This document shows positions 9,010 to 18,112 of a stretch of 64,000 bases of DNA, piece after piece; the stretch's first letter is position 1; each line of letters starts with the position of its first letter. The stretch comes from Neorhodopirellula pilleata. GTDB lineage: Bacteria > Planctomycetota > Planctomycetia > Pirellulales > Pirellulaceae. Made by a program: the position numbers and the translations under genes. Under the pieces are notes generated by a model. The model was not told the origin of the DNA. It did not search any database and saw nothing but the letters and a program-made list of their open reading frames with translations. The stretch covers positions 919,502-983,501 of the forward strand of contig NZ_SJPM01000001.1 in assembly GCF_007859915.1 (NCBI RefSeq), read 5' to 3'.

Positions 9010-9605
9010 GTTTCCGAACTACACTATTGGACTCAATCAGTTCCGTTGCCCATTTTACCATATCCGACGAACTGTCAGGATGCCCCAAGCCAAAACGCTC
9101 TGATAGTCCGGCAAGTGTTGCGGATGTGAAACGGCGACAGAGGTACGCCGCCACGTCGCCTCCACCCGCACCGCTTCGAAAACCAGAATACTCAGCAGGC
9201 GACACACCATACTTCTTCGCGGTGTTCTCGATGACATCATCAACAGTAATCACTGACGACCGGCGAGTTTGCCATTCAAATTTTTCGGCATCTTCATTTG
9301 CTGCTAATTGCATTACCCTACATAAGTTATCGCCGCGTTTCACGCGAGCCTGCGGCGATTTCGTCGTAGTGGAACTCGTCAAGAGTTTCGTTCGGTAAAA
9401 GCGGCGCGGTCTGAAAGTCTTGACGACTTCCGCTACATTTTGCGGCAAAACCGCCTTAAGAAGAAAGTCTTCACTGCCGTAAACCCAGTCTTTCAGGCGA
9501 TTAACACTTGCGTCGGTTGGGCTGACTAAGCCAGCCTTCACATACTTTCGGTAAGCCGCATTAGGATCTTTTCCGCCATTGAGTCCTGACCCCACGCGAA
9601 GCGTT
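8938..9605. mobile_element. Remnant of a REP-associated transposase element with inverted ends
   Basis: A REP-like sequence AACGCTTCGCGTGGG at about 8942 recurs inverted as CCCACGCGAAGCGTT at 9591-9605, and matching continues inward (TCAGACTC against GAGTCCTGA). Each end contains a small ACGC-TTC-GCGT hairpin. Between them lies a transposase gene lacking its catalytic half. The element abuts the 5' end of the TPR/ASPIC lipoprotein gene. Confidence 0.55.
8957..9595 (-). pseudogene. REP-associated transposase C-terminal fragment with DnaA-domain-IV-like region
   Basis: About 212 residues in an open frame whose GTG start sits in the terminal repeat, so the real N-terminus is gone. The first part (YRKYVKAGL ... 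VYGSEDFLLKAVLP) resembles the segment that follows the catalytic domain in Y1/IS200-like REP transposases. The C-terminal part (ITVDDVIENTAKKYGVS ... GGDVAAYLCRRF ... LAGLSERFG) follows the plan of the DNA-binding domain IV of DnaA: helix, basic loop, AAYL helix, helix-turn-helix. The N-terminal HUH motif and catalytic tyrosine region are absent. Interpreted as a decayed transposase; the DnaA-like domain was probably used for target recognition. Confidence 0.6.
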
Positions 9606-9689
9606 CACTATCCTGTTCGAGAAACATATTCCCTGCCCGAAGACATTGCACCCATTCCCCAGCGAACGATTTCGCGTTCGACTGGCGGC

Positions 9690-9762
9690 AAGAGCCGTAT
9701 GAGTCAAGGTTCATGTACGGATCTGTGCGGAGGTGACTGGCGACGGTCGTCCCTACCGCGAT
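9690..9762 (+). mobile_element. Possible 3' end (domains V-VI) of a degenerate group II intron
   Basis: GAGCCGTATGA at 9692 can pair with TCATGTACGGATC ending at 9723, giving a domain V-like hairpin with the AGC triad at its base. GGAGGTGACTG at 9729 pairs with CGGTCGTCCC ending at 9753 as a domain VI-like stem, followed by CTACCGCGAT, similar to the ACCTC/CTAC 3' ends of bacterial group II introns. No 5' part or maturase ORF was found nearby. Inferred from remembered consensus, so only moderately sure. Confidence 0.4.
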
Positions 9763-9937
9763 CCTAACAAATCTCGGGGACTGGCCCCCGACCGCACACC
9801 AACGCCACGGAAAGGAATTCCAAATTTTTTTGGAATCTGTTATTGTCCAAAGTTAAGGGCTCATCCGACGCTCTAGAACGCGATACAATTCATTCCGGAG
9901 ATCGGAGTGAGTTCGCACGAAGCCTCGCGGATAAGTT

Positions 9938-10120
9938 CTACAACCCGGCCTCTTTCATCTCTTTCTCGTACTGTGCCGGATCGACCCCTTCAGGAATACC
10001 GCTGGACGGTTCGACGGGCGGTTCCGTGACAGTCAATTCGGTCGAACCTCCACATCCAGTGTGCAACAAGCTAAACATTACCAAACCACAGACCAACAAA
10101 ACGTTTCTAACTGACCACAT
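9938..10120 (-). CDS. Small secreted lipoprotein
   Basis: About 60 residues starting MWSVRNVLLVCG. A hydrophobic stretch ends in LLHTGC, a good lipobox, followed by a short Pro/Glu-rich mature part (TEPPVEPSSGIPEG, then DPAQYEKEMKEAGL). The ATG at 10120 is chosen over the longer open frame because AGGAG lies about 9 bp upstream and the signal peptide then starts properly. Planctomycete genomes hold many such tiny lipoproteins of unknown role. The flanking sequence is non-coding or degenerate. Confidence 0.65.
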   Translation of the reverse strand: MWSVRNVLLVCGLVMFSLLHTGCGGSTELTVTEPPVEPSSGIPEGVDPAQYEKEMKEAGL

Positions 10121-10260
10121 AAGGGAAACTCCTGCGACGTTGAAGAATAAGAACTCCTTAAGAATGAGCGACGGCCAAACCGGTTGCAAGTAGCCTATCG
10201 CGGTACTAAGCTGAATTTAGTCTTGTTGTTTGTTTTTTTGTCCGTCCGAGTTCGATACTG

Positions 10261-10407
10261 ATGATTGTGCGACGGTCGCTTATCGCGTTTTCGACACTGC
10301 TTCTGGCGGTTTTCATCTTTGCCGTGGCATGGCCTCGAGCTCGGATCGAACGCGTAAGACCCGATGTTCAACAACCAAGTGAAAGGCTCGCGCCGGGGTC
10401 AGGCTAG
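10261..10407 (+). CDS. Short hydrophobic ORF, possibly a truncated gene start
   Basis: ATG at 10261 to TAG at 10405 encodes 48 residues: MIVRRSLIAF, then a hydrophobic segment of about 17 residues, then WPRARIERVRPD and a short tail. It looks like a signal-anchor N-terminus after which the rest of a gene is missing. No clear ribosome-binding site precedes it. It may be a small membrane protein or a broken 5' end. Confidence 0.3.
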   Translation: MIVRRSLIAFSTLLLAVFIFAVAWPRARIERVRPDVQQPSERLAPGSG

Positions 10408-11112
10408 GTTTTCGGTTTTCAGCGGAGAACGATAACGAGGTCCGATACCGAATCGGGCAGGTGCCACTTACTGCACTGGAGTGAAACGTCGCTTCAACAG
10501 TCCACCGAAAGATGGCCTTTCTTATTGGCCGACAGGGAAGTCCGCCATCGCTTGCGGCACGAAGCCGCACGGGCGTTGGATCCAAGGGAAGACGCAGGCG
10601 ACGCACGCGAAGTGGGTCGCTGCTGTTGTCGGCTGGAGGCCGCCAGTGGGGAGTAGATCACTGGACGACGGCGACAGGGCATCGCCGCATGACGTAGCCC
10701 GGCGACACGATGCCGCCCGGCTAACACGACTGGGAAGGCCAGCGGGCACACAGCAAGATAAGGGGAAGGGGGTAGATATCAGAAACGACTCCGCTCCGCT
10801 TTTCTTTTCCGCTCCCCCTTTTCTTCTTCCGACGGAGGACCGTCGAGCCACGTTGCTGACACCCTAAAGTGAAATGTGGATGAAACGATAGCGCCATCGG
10901 CTCACAAAAACTGACGAACGCACTTAATCAACACGCCGCCAGCCTGATCGGGCTCGTCTTGCGGCCGAGTTGGTGATTTGGGTAGCCTGCGAACGGTCTG
11001 AATCTGAATTTCTCGCACGTTTTGCACGGATGCCATCGTGTTGCCACAATCTTCTTCGCCTCGCGTTTCCGCGCCATCGCCTGAATTTTCGGCGAAAACG
11101 CGACGGTCGGCG
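10408..11112. other. Gene-poor stretch before kdsD
   Basis: No convincing gene. It contains one palindromic repeat (10754-10830) and a small palindrome around GTAGCCCGGCGACACGATG (10694 on). Open frames here lack protein-like composition or a start signal. The kdsD frame is open from a GTG at 11038. Confidence 0.5.
10754..10830. repeat. Short dispersed inverted-repeat element (copy B)
   Basis: Carries AAGGGGAAGG, GGTAGATATC and GAAACGAC in the same order and spacing as the element at 5931-5985, then a second C/T-rich arm (GCTCCCCCTTTTCTTCTTCC). The right arm looks partially duplicated compared with copy A. Confidence 0.6.
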
Positions 11113-12195
11113 ATGCCGATGCTCGAGTGCGTCCGCGTCATTCGCGACACGATGATCGCCGAATCTGACGCGATCCGCTCGGCCTGCGATGAGGCGTCCA
11201 CCGCTGCGGTCGAAGCCGCTCAGCGGATCGCGGACTGCCGGGGCAGCGTCGTGTTGACCGGCGTCGGCAAGGCGGGATGGATCGCACAAAAACTCGTCGC
11301 GACGTTAGCCAGCACCGGTTCGCCGGCCCATTTCCTGCACCCCAGCGAAGCGATTCACGGCGATTTGGGGCGGGTTCGCGGGGATGACTTGGTGATCGCG
11401 TTTTCCAATTCCGGACGCAGCGAAGAAGTCGTCCGCGTGTGCGGTTATCTTCAAAAACAAGCGGCCGGATTGATCGCCGTGACCGCCACGACCGACAATC
11501 CACTAGCCGATCTCGCCGATCACGTCGTGCCGATCGGACGGCATGTCGAAGCCTGCCCCAACGGGCTAGCTCCGACGACCAGTACCACGGTGATGCTCGC
11601 TCTGGGCGATGCGATCGCCATGCTCGCCTCGAAACTGAGAGGCTTTGCCGCCGATGATTTCGCCAAGTTTCACCCCGGTGGCGCGCTCGGTCGCAAGCTC
11701 GCCAGCGTCGACGATGTGATGCGACCGCACAGCCAATGCCGGCTGGCAAACGACACCGTATCGATTCGTGAGGCGATCGCCAGCCGATCCCTCGAACGCC
11801 GCAGCGGCGCGGTCATGTTAATCAACGATCGAGGGCAACTTTCGGGGATATTCACCGATAGCGACTTGGTCAAACTGTTGCAACGACGCGAAGAGTTCAG
11901 CCTCGATCGACCGATCGGCGAAGCGATGACCCGCAGCCCGGTGTGCGTTCGCAGCGGCCAGACCCTCGGCCAAGCCGTCGCGATCCTATCCCAACGACGC
12001 ATCAGCGAACTGCCCGTCATCGACGATCAAGCATGCCCGATCGGGATGATCGACATTACCGACCTGATCGCGGCCGGAGACGTTCGTCCGGACCTGATGA
12101 CCAAGTCGAATCAAACCGATTCATCTGCGGTCGTGAGACTGTTTCCCGAATCGACACGATCGACTCCCAACACGCATTCGAAAGATCCATCGTGA
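11113..12195 (+). CDS. kdsD: D-arabinose 5-phosphate isomerase, KdsD/KpsF/GutQ family
   Basis: Interconverts ribulose 5-phosphate and arabinose 5-phosphate, the first step towards Kdo. About 360 residues from ATG 11113; the frame is open to GTG 11038, which would add 25 low-complexity residues. The SIS domain carries LTGVGKAGWIAQKL, STGSPAHFLHPSEAIHGDLG, FSNSGRSEE, GLAPTTSTT and FHPGGALGRKL, all typical of KdsD. Two CBS domains follow (about 11715-11900 and 11925-12080; MRPHSQCRL..., MTRSPVCVRSGQ...). A 35-residue tail is unlike E. coli KdsD. Its stop overlaps the start of kdsC (GTGA at 12192), so the two Kdo genes are coupled. Confidence 0.9.
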   Translation: MPMLECVRVIRDTMIAESDAIRSACDEASTAAVEAAQRIADCRGSVVLTGVGKAGWIAQKLVATLASTGSPAHFLHPSEAIHGDLGRVRGDDLVIAFSNSGRSEEVVRVCGYLQKQAAGLIAVTATTDNPLADLADHVVPIGRHVEACPNGLAPTTSTTVMLALGDAIAMLASKLRGFAADDFAKFHPGGALGRKLASVDDVMRPHSQCRLANDTVSIREAIASRSLERRSGAVMLINDRGQLSGIFTDSDLVKLLQRREEFSLDRPIGEAMTRSPVCVRSGQTLGQAVAILSQRRISELPVIDDQACPIGMIDITDLIAAGDVRPDLMTKSNQTDSSAVVRLFPESTRSTPNTHSKDPS

Positions 12196-12812
12196 GTTCG
12201 CCAACGCCGGAAGTCCCCCGCATGCCGACCGCCGACCGTTTGCGATCGGACTTGGATTGGGCGTCGCAAATCCGCTGCATCTTGACCGATGTCGATGGCG
12301 TCTTGACCGACGGACGCATTCAATACGCCGCCGATGCGGGACGAGTCTGTCATGAATTGAAATCGTTTCACGTCCGCGACGGCTTGGGGATCAAACTTTG
12401 GATGATGGGCGGATTTCACTTCGGCATCATCACTGCGAGGCAAAGCAAGCTGGTCGCCCATCGCGCGAAAGAACTTGGCATCCAACATCTTGTCCAAGCG
12501 GCCGGTAACAAATGGATGGCCGCCCAAACCATGATGAAAGCCATGGGAGTCTCCGCCGAACAGGTCGCTTACATCGGCGACGACTTACCGGACTTGTGCG
12601 TGATGCGAAAAGTCGGCTTGGCGATCGCGCCAGATGACGCCGCGACCGATGCCCGCGAGGCCGCCCACTGGACGACCTCTTCCCTCGGCGGACAAGGCGT
12701 CGTTCGCGAAGTCATCGAGCGATTAATGCGGGGCGGCCAAACATGGCATCAACGCGTCGCCGAATTGGAAGCTGATCCAGTAACGCCGCAATCGTCTTCG
12801 GAAGGAGACTAA
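12192..12812 (+). CDS. kdsC: 3-deoxy-D-manno-octulosonate 8-phosphate phosphatase (HAD family)
   Basis: Removes phosphate from Kdo 8-phosphate. About 206 residues. The HAD motif I is ILTDVDGVLTDGRI, with FHVRDGLGIKLW next as in KdsC proteins; motif II is GIITAR, motif III the Lys in NKWMAAQ, motif IV YIGDDLPDLCVM. No cap insertion is present, as expected for the C0 tetrameric KdsC type. The start GTG 12192 is chosen for the 4-bp overlap with kdsD; ATG 12222 is possible. The frame is open further upstream, but that part is out of frame with kdsD coding sequence. The stop overlaps the next ATG (TAATG). Confidence 0.9.
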   Translation: MSSPTPEVPRMPTADRLRSDLDWASQIRCILTDVDGVLTDGRIQYAADAGRVCHELKSFHVRDGLGIKLWMMGGFHFGIITARQSKLVAHRAKELGIQHLVQAAGNKWMAAQTMMKAMGVSAEQVAYIGDDLPDLCVMRKVGLAIAPDDAATDAREAAHWTTSSLGGQGVVREVIERLMRGGQTWHQRVAELEADPVTPQSSSEGD

Positions 12813-15800
12813 TGGGCGGATCGTTTCGCGATTATTTGATGGGGCTGAGTGTCCTCGTTCTGATCATGGGCGGATACCAAATGACCGTGGCTCGATGGCT
12901 CGAGCCGCCTACGGTCGATCGCGCCCCGATCCCTAAACGTGTGCTTCAAGACAACGATGAAACGTTAGTCGATCTATACCCAGACGACGCTTGGCAGCGT
13001 GGTCGTTCGATTCGATTGAAGACCCAAGACGGAATGCTGCTGTTTCAGAATTGGGAGCAAGACACCGAGGATCGCGCCGGCGGAAAGAAATGGCGACTGT
13101 GGCCGATCACGATGGTCATCGGTCGCGGCTTGCAGGCCGACGGATCTGAACAGCCGATCGTGATCGAAGCCGCCCAAGGTGCCGTCATCGAGTTTAGTGA
13201 CTCGCTCGATGTGATGAGCGGCGTCGCACCCACGATTCAACGCGGCCAATTGATGGGCGAAGTTCATATCCGACGGATCAATGCCCGGGTTAAAGAAAAC
13301 ATTCAAGATGGTTCCGCTTATCAAGTCGACCCGTCCGCCGCAGGTGATCAAGACCAAACGCTTGATATTCGAACGGCGAACGTCGGGATCGATCGTCGCA
13401 AAATTTGGACGACCGAGGCGATTCACATGCAAGTCGGCCGGGCGACGATGGTCGGACGCGACTTGACGTTGCACTTGGCAAGTTCAGCGGGCGGCACCTC
13501 TAGCCAATCAAACATCTCCCGATCGCTCGACCGCATGGAGCTGATCTATTTGCGTGACCTGACGCTGCCGCTGGGCGACGCGAATGACCCTGCCGGGACG
13601 GATCAAGGGCTCGTTCAAATTCGTTGCGATGGTCGGATCGAGTATGACTTTGCGATGGACCAGTTGTTGCTCGATCGGAAGGTTCGCTTGGTACGAACAA
13701 CCAACGAAGCGCTCGCCATGTCCGCGTCGATGCATCCCGGTTCCACCCCGATCGATCCGACGGAATCCGATCCGACACAAGACCGGTTTGAATGTGAACT
13801 GTTGCGTTTGACCCTGCGAGATCCGCTGAATTCCCATCGAACTCGAGAAACCGCGATGGACTGGATCGATCGGATCGAAGCGACCGGAAACCCGGTGCGT
13901 CTTTCGATGCCGACGCAAGGTTTCCAATTATCGGCCAGTCAGGTTCAATTCGATCCGATGGAAGGTTGGTTGATTGCCGAACCGATGCGAACGCCGGGGC
14001 AAACATTAGGTCAATCGCCGACTCAACGTTCCGACTCCGGCGATGCGATCCGTATTCAACACGGTGATTTGATCGCGATGTTGTCGCGGATCGTTTATCG
14101 TTTCAACCCGAAAACGCCCAAACAACTCGGTACCGTCGAAGTCGTCGGCCGCGGTGACCTGCAATACCAGTCGGAAGCATCGGTCTTGAAATCATTTCGA
14201 TGGCGAGACAGCTTGCGAATCTCCCCCTTGGACGTCGCCACGCCCGATGCGATGGACGTGCGGTTCGGCGTTTGGTGTGACGGCGCGATCGAAGCGACGT
14301 TGTCCGACGGAGGCACGTTCACAACAGATCGGATCGAAGGTGTTCTCAAGCCCGTCACCGACGACCAAAAAACTGCGTTGGGTCAAAACAATCAACCGGG
14401 CTCGAGTATCAACCACCAATGGTTCCCCGATCGGTTCGCGGCGATCGGCCACGTTCAAGTTACCTCGCCGACGCTGGTAGCCAGTACCGAGCAAATGAAT
14501 TTGTTCTTCGAACAGAAGGTGCTGCATCCAGGCACTGCGGTCGCGACCGAATCGGATTCGTCGATCCGTCAATGGGTCAGCCAACCCGGTACCTCCGGTT
14601 CACCCAGTACCTTTGGTTCCAACCCATCGGGCGAAACGATATCGTCGGACGTTCGACCGCCCGCGACAATACGAGGCGATGAGGTCACGGCAAAATTAAC
14701 CTTCGGCGATCGAGCCCTCACGGCAACCGACCTCAGTGTGATCGGACGCGTCGAAGTCACTCATCCGCTCGAATTGAAACAGTCGGCGTCATCGCAGAAA
14801 GACGGACGTCCATCAAGCCTGCTGGCGGTGTTGACCGGCGATCACTTGCGAGTCCGCGACGGTGGCGGAAGTGACGTATTGCAATTAGGCAGCAGCTCAG
14901 GTGTGCCCGCAAGACTACAAATGGGCGATGGCTACTTCATCGGACCCGAGATCCAGGTACGTCCCGACGACAACTATGTTTGGATTCCGTCGGCCGGTGA
15001 GTTCGTCTTGCCGAGTCAATTCCTGCCGCCGCTGAACCGTCTGTCGGGTAGCTCCGACGCAATGGCTGGTCCAGGCGATATCGACTCGGCCCGATGGACT
15101 CGCAGTCCGCGATGTCGTTTCGGCGGTTCGATGACGTTCGATGGTCAAGTCGCAACGCTCGATGGCGGAGTCGATTTGGAAGCCGCCATTGTGACGAACG
15201 ATCAACCTGCCGAAATCCTCGCTCGTGGTGACGAGCTGAAATTCATCTTGGAAACACCCGTTGAACTGAGAACGCCCGCCACGTTCCAAACCACTCGGCT
15301 GAAACAGATTTCGCTGCTGCAAACCGGGGCTCAACCCGTCCAAGTCCGCGTCGATCAGTTCACCGCCGACGGGATTCGAGAATCGCGTCACGAACTCGCC
15401 GTCGCCAGCCTGAACTGGATCCCGGCTCAAACCCCAACAACCTCGCCGGTCGATCAAGAAAAACTCGCCGGCCAACTCGTTGCGCCCGGCCCGGGGTCGT
15501 ACCGAGGCTGGATCCGCGGCGTCAAGAAAGACGACCAAGCATCATCGACTCGCGATACCGCCAACAGTGAGATGGCATCGATCGACGTTCCCGGAATGAT
15601 CGAAGACGCGACCAACAAGCCACAGACCAACCCCGAGGAGATCATCATCAATGGCGTGCATCTCGTTTTCCAAGAGGCGATGCGAGGTGACTTGCTCGCC
15701 AAATCACTCACGTTCACCAGAGGCGTGCGGATCGCCCGACGAATCGTTGCTGATTTTAGTGAGACTTTCGAAGCGTCCGACTTGGATCAACTCGGACTGG

Positions 15801-16207
15801 ATGATCTGACGCTCGATTGCGATCAAGTTCGGTTGTCGATCGATCCAGCGGTAACCTCGCCAACCCCAAAGTTTGCGATCCCCGGTCGTCGAGCCTCCCG
15901 TCAACCGCCCTCGCTCGAACTCGAAGCCTCCAGCGGCGTTGTCTTCCGCAGCCGAACCGACCGTGGACTTTCCGAAGCCACCGCCGATCGGTGCAGTTAC
16001 GCGGTCGCCAAAGACTTAGTCACCATCCAAGGCATCCCAGGACGCCCGGCACGTTTTCAGCAAACCGATCCGTTCGGAAAACCCGTCATCAACGTAGCCA
16101 TTCGCACAATGACGTTGCGGCTGAAACCGTTCGAGCTGCTCTCGTCGCAAATCGAAAGCATCAATGCCGACTTCGCATCCGGAGCCGACGATCGCAATCG
16201 CAAATGA
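12812..16207 (+). CDS. Very large LptC/OstA-like envelope protein, putative lipopolysaccharide transport
   Basis: About 1131 residues. One N-terminal TM helix (YLMGLSVLVLIMGGYQ) is followed by an entirely soluble beta-rich region, so it is probably a bitopic periplasmic protein. Several stretches resemble OstA/LptA-type strands, for example QVQFDPMEGWLIAEP, DRALTATDLSVIGRVEV, and VWIPSAGEFVLP. It begins in the stop codon of kdsC after a strong GGAAGGAGA site, and the order kdsD-kdsC-this gene equals kdsD-kdsC-lptC of enterobacteria. LptC is usually about 190 residues, so this is roughly six times longer. No lptA or lptB lies in the window. Function is inferred from position, topology and weak strand similarity, not from a clear motif. 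Confidence 0.6.
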   Translation: MGGSFRDYLMGLSVLVLIMGGYQMTVARWLEPPTVDRAPIPKRVLQDNDETLVDLYPDDAWQRGRSIRLKTQDGMLLFQNWEQDTEDRAGGKKWRLWPITMVIGRGLQADGSEQPIVIEAAQGAVIEFSDSLDVMSGVAPTIQRGQLMGEVHIRRINARVKENIQDGSAYQVDPSAAGDQDQTLDIRTANVGIDRRKIWTTEAIHMQVGRATMVGRDLTLHLASSAGGTSSQSNISRSLDRMELIYLRDLTLPLGDANDPAGTDQGLVQIRCDGRIEYDFAMDQLLLDRKVRLVRTTNEALAMSASMHPGSTPIDPTESDPTQDRFECELLRLTLRDPLNSHRTRETAMDWIDRIEATGNPVRLSMPTQGFQLSASQVQFDPMEGWLIAEPMRTPGQTLGQSPTQRSDSGDAIRIQHGDLIAMLSRIVYRFNPKTPKQLGTVEVVGRGDLQYQSEASVLKSFRWRDSLRISPLDVATPDAMDVRFGVWCDGAIEATLSDGGTFTTDRIEGVLKPVTDDQKTALGQNNQPGSSINHQWFPDRFAAIGHVQVTSPTLVASTEQMNLFFEQKVLHPGTAVATESDSSIRQWVSQPGTSGSPSTFGSNPSGETISSDVRPPATIRGDEVTAKLTFGDRALTATDLSVIGRVEVTHPLELKQSASSQKDGRPSSLLAVLTGDHLRVRDGGGSDVLQLGSSSGVPARLQMGDGYFIGPEIQVRPDDNYVWIPSAGEFVLPSQFLPPLNRLSGSSDAMAGPGDIDSARWTRSPRCRFGGSMTFDGQVATLDGGVDLEAAIVTNDQPAEILARGDELKFILETPVELRTPATFQTTRLKQISLLQTGAQPVQVRVDQFTADGIRESRHELAVASLNWIPAQTPTTSPVDQEKLAGQLVAPGPGSYRGWIRGVKKDDQASSTRDTANSEMASIDVPGMIEDATNKPQTNPEEIIINGVHLVFQEAMRGDLLAKSLTFTRGVRIARRIVADFSETFEASDLDQLGLDDLTLDCDQVRLSIDPAVTSPTPKFAIPGRRASRQPPSLELEASSGVVFRSRTDRGLSEATADRCSYAVAKDLVTIQGIPGRPARFQQTDPFGKPVINVAIRTMTLRLKPFELLSSQIESINADFASGADDRNRK

Positions 16208-16259
16208 CACGAAGGTTGATTCGCAACATGACGCGTGAGTTTTAAAGTTGCGATTTTTT

Positions 16260-16326
16260 CGTAACCCACTGCGTAAGCGAGGGATCATTGGTATCGACTC
16301 ATCCCTCGCTTACGCAGCGGGTTACG
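16260..16326. repeat. REP-like long hairpin, copy 1
   Basis: Arms of 26 bp (CGTAACCCACTGCGTAAGCG... against CGCTTACGCAGCGGGTTACG) match with one mismatch around a 15-base loop. A second copy lies at 19272-19594, where it is interrupted by another element. It may also terminate transcription of the LptC-like gene, although no T run follows. Confidence 0.8.
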
Positions 16327-16468
16327 ATTTAATCAACTGCCCGCTAGCACCGGGACTAACGCCCATCGGCCAATTGTTGTTATTTGGTATACGACCAAAT
16401 CAAGACGCCGGCGAGTTCTGATTTTGCAGAGAGTGCCACCCACAAGCGATTTCTTCAAACATACAGCA

Positions 16469-16544
16469 CGCTGAGACGCAGAGGACCAGAGAACTAAATG
16501 AGGCAAGTCGAACACAAGGTTCTGCGGCCCTCTGCGTCTCGGCG
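16469..16544. repeat. Inverted repeat with GACGCAGAGG arms
   Basis: CGCTGAGACGCAGAGG at 16469 faces CCTCTGCGTCTCGGCG ending at 16544. Related CTCTGCGTCTC-type repeats are widespread in bacterial intergenic DNA. No coding or known regulatory role is visible. Confidence 0.6.
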
Positions 16545-16679
16545 AACTCTGCGTTCAATCTTCAGCACGGATAATTGAACGCCCCACTGACTTGCTATCG
16601 CGTCGCCATGATTTGGATCATGCTATCGTGACTCGCAAACGATCTGAAACACACGGATTTCTACTGAAGGTTCACCGAA

Positions 16680-18098
16680 TTGTCTTCCAATCCACCCCCG
16701 TATTACTCAGTCTTTGACCTCTTCAAGATCGGCATCGGGCCGTCGAGTTCCCATTCGGTCGGGCCGATGCGGGCTGCGGAAATGTTCCTCAAGGAACTTA
16801 AGCAACGCGGCCAGTCCGAAACCGTCTCGCGCGTTCGCGTTGATCTGTATGGATCGCTGGCCTTGACCGGGATTGGGCACGCGACCGACGTGGCCGTGAT
16901 CATGGGATTGTGCGGTGAAGTGCCCGATCAAATCGATCCTGATTCGATCGCCGAGAAGCTATCAACGATCCGCGAGACCGAGCAACTCCCGTTGGCGGGC
17001 AACCGCCCGATCGTATTCAACGAAGATCACGATTTGATTTTCAATCGCAGAATCGTACTGGACGCACATCCCAATGGCATCCGTTTCCAAGCGTTCGTTG
17101 ACCGTGAGACCGAGACGCCGGTTCACGAATCGACGTATGCGTCGATCGGTGGCGGGTTTGTGGTTCGGGTCGAGGCCGCGAACGACCAGGAGTCGGTCAC
17201 GCCACCTGCCACCGCTATCAACGTCGAAGTTCCGTATCCATTCTCGTCAGCACGCGAACTGCTGGAACTCACCCAACTTCATCAAATCTCAATCTGGGAA
17301 CTCGCTTTCGAGAACGAAAAATCGTTCCGTTGCGAACAAGAGATTCAGACCGGTCTTCGGAAGATTTGGGAAACGATGCAGGCGTGCGTGACTCGCGGAT
17401 GCCAGAACGAAGGCATCCTTCCGGGCGGATTGAACGTCCAACGACGGGCTCCGGCACTGTTTCGAACGCTCAGCAAGAATGCCGAGTCGATTGTTCGCGA
17501 TCCGATGTCCATCCTCGACTGGGTCGACCTATACGCCTTGGCAGTCAACGAAGAGAACGCAGCGGGCGGTCGAGTCGTAACGGCACCGACCAACGGTGCG
17601 GCGGGAATCATCCCTGCTGTGTTGCACTACCTTGATCGTTTTTGCCATGCCGTTACGCCGACAACCATTGATCATTTCTTGTTAACCGCATCGGCGATCG
17701 GATCACTGTATAAACGAAACGCGTCGATCTCCGGTGCAGAGGTCGGTTGCCAGGGAGAAGTCGGCGTGGCATGCTCGATGGCGGCAGGAGCCTTGACGGA
17801 GGCCTTGGGTGGCACGCCCTACCAGGTCGAAGAGGCCGCAGAAATTGGCATGGAACACAACCTCGGATTGACTTGCGATCCGATAAAGGGCTTGGTACAG
17901 ATCCCCTGCATCGAACGCAACGCGATGGGAGCGGTCAAGGCGATCAATGCCAGTCGCCTCGCCCTGCGGGGAACGGGCCAGCATCACGTCTCGCTCGACC
18001 GGGTGATTCGCGTGATGAAACGAACCGGTGCCGACATGTCCACGCGATACAAAGAAACGTCGCGAGGCGGCTTGGCGGTGAACCTGAGCGAATGTTAG
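16680..18098 (+). CDS. sdaA: L-serine ammonia-lyase (iron-sulfur dependent L-serine dehydratase)
   Basis: Converts L-serine to pyruvate and ammonia using a 4Fe-4S cluster. About 472 residues, the length of the single-chain type. The beta domain opens with [19 protein letters not shown]; the alpha domain has [34 protein letters not shown], and [19 protein letters not shown], which supply the cluster cysteines. The protein ends in NLSEC with Cys as the very last residue; in the Legionella type-2 enzyme a C-terminal cysteine folds back into the active site, so the same arrangement is likely here. The start is TTG at 16680 with GAAGG 11 bp upstream. A threonine-aldolase-family gene follows on the same strand, separated by a long hairpin. 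Confidence 0.93.
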   Translation: MSSNPPPYYSVFDLFKIGIGPSSSHSVGPMRAAEMFLKELKQRGQSETVSRVRVDLYGSLALTGIGHATDVAVIMGLCGEVPDQIDPDSIAEKLSTIRETEQLPLAGNRPIVFNEDHDLIFNRRIVLDAHPNGIRFQAFVDRETETPVHESTYASIGGGFVVRVEAANDQESVTPPATAINVEVPYPFSSARELLELTQLHQISIWELAFENEKSFRCEQEIQTGLRKIWETMQACVTRGCQNEGILPGGLNVQRRAPALFRTLSKNAESIVRDPMSILDWVDLYALAVNEENAAGGRVVTAPTNGAAGIIPAVLHYLDRFCHAVTPTTIDHFLLTASAIGSLYKRNASISGAEVGCQGEVGVACSMAAGALTEALGGTPYQVEEAAEIGMEHNLGLTCDPIKGLVQIPCIERNAMGAVKAINASRLALRGTGQHHVSLDRVIRVMKRTGADMSTRYKETSRGGLAVNLSEC

Positions 18099-18112
18099 GC
18101 TCTCGTTAAAAC

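Larger units (their letters stand above)
16208..16679. other. Intergenic region with two palindromic repeats
   Basis: No gene seen. It holds a near-perfect 26-bp-arm hairpin (16260-16326) and a second inverted repeat (16469-16544). The sequence before the serine dehydratase start includes GAAGG at 16666 as a probable ribosome-binding site. Confidence 0.6.

Noticed and set aside
9843..10193. 116-residue plus-strand frame opposite the small lipoprotein
   Set aside because: The minus-strand reading has a lipobox and a ribosome-binding site; this one has neither.
10481..10867. 128-residue plus-strand frame before kdsD
   Set aside because: Basic, low-similarity composition, no ribosome site, runs into a dispersed repeat; overlapping frames on the other strand look equally unconvincing.
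11943..12191. 83 extra codons upstream of kdsC in the same frame
   Set aside because: They lie in the kdsD coding region in another frame, are Arg-rich, and precede the conserved KdsC start; GTG 12192 in the 4-bp overlap fits better.
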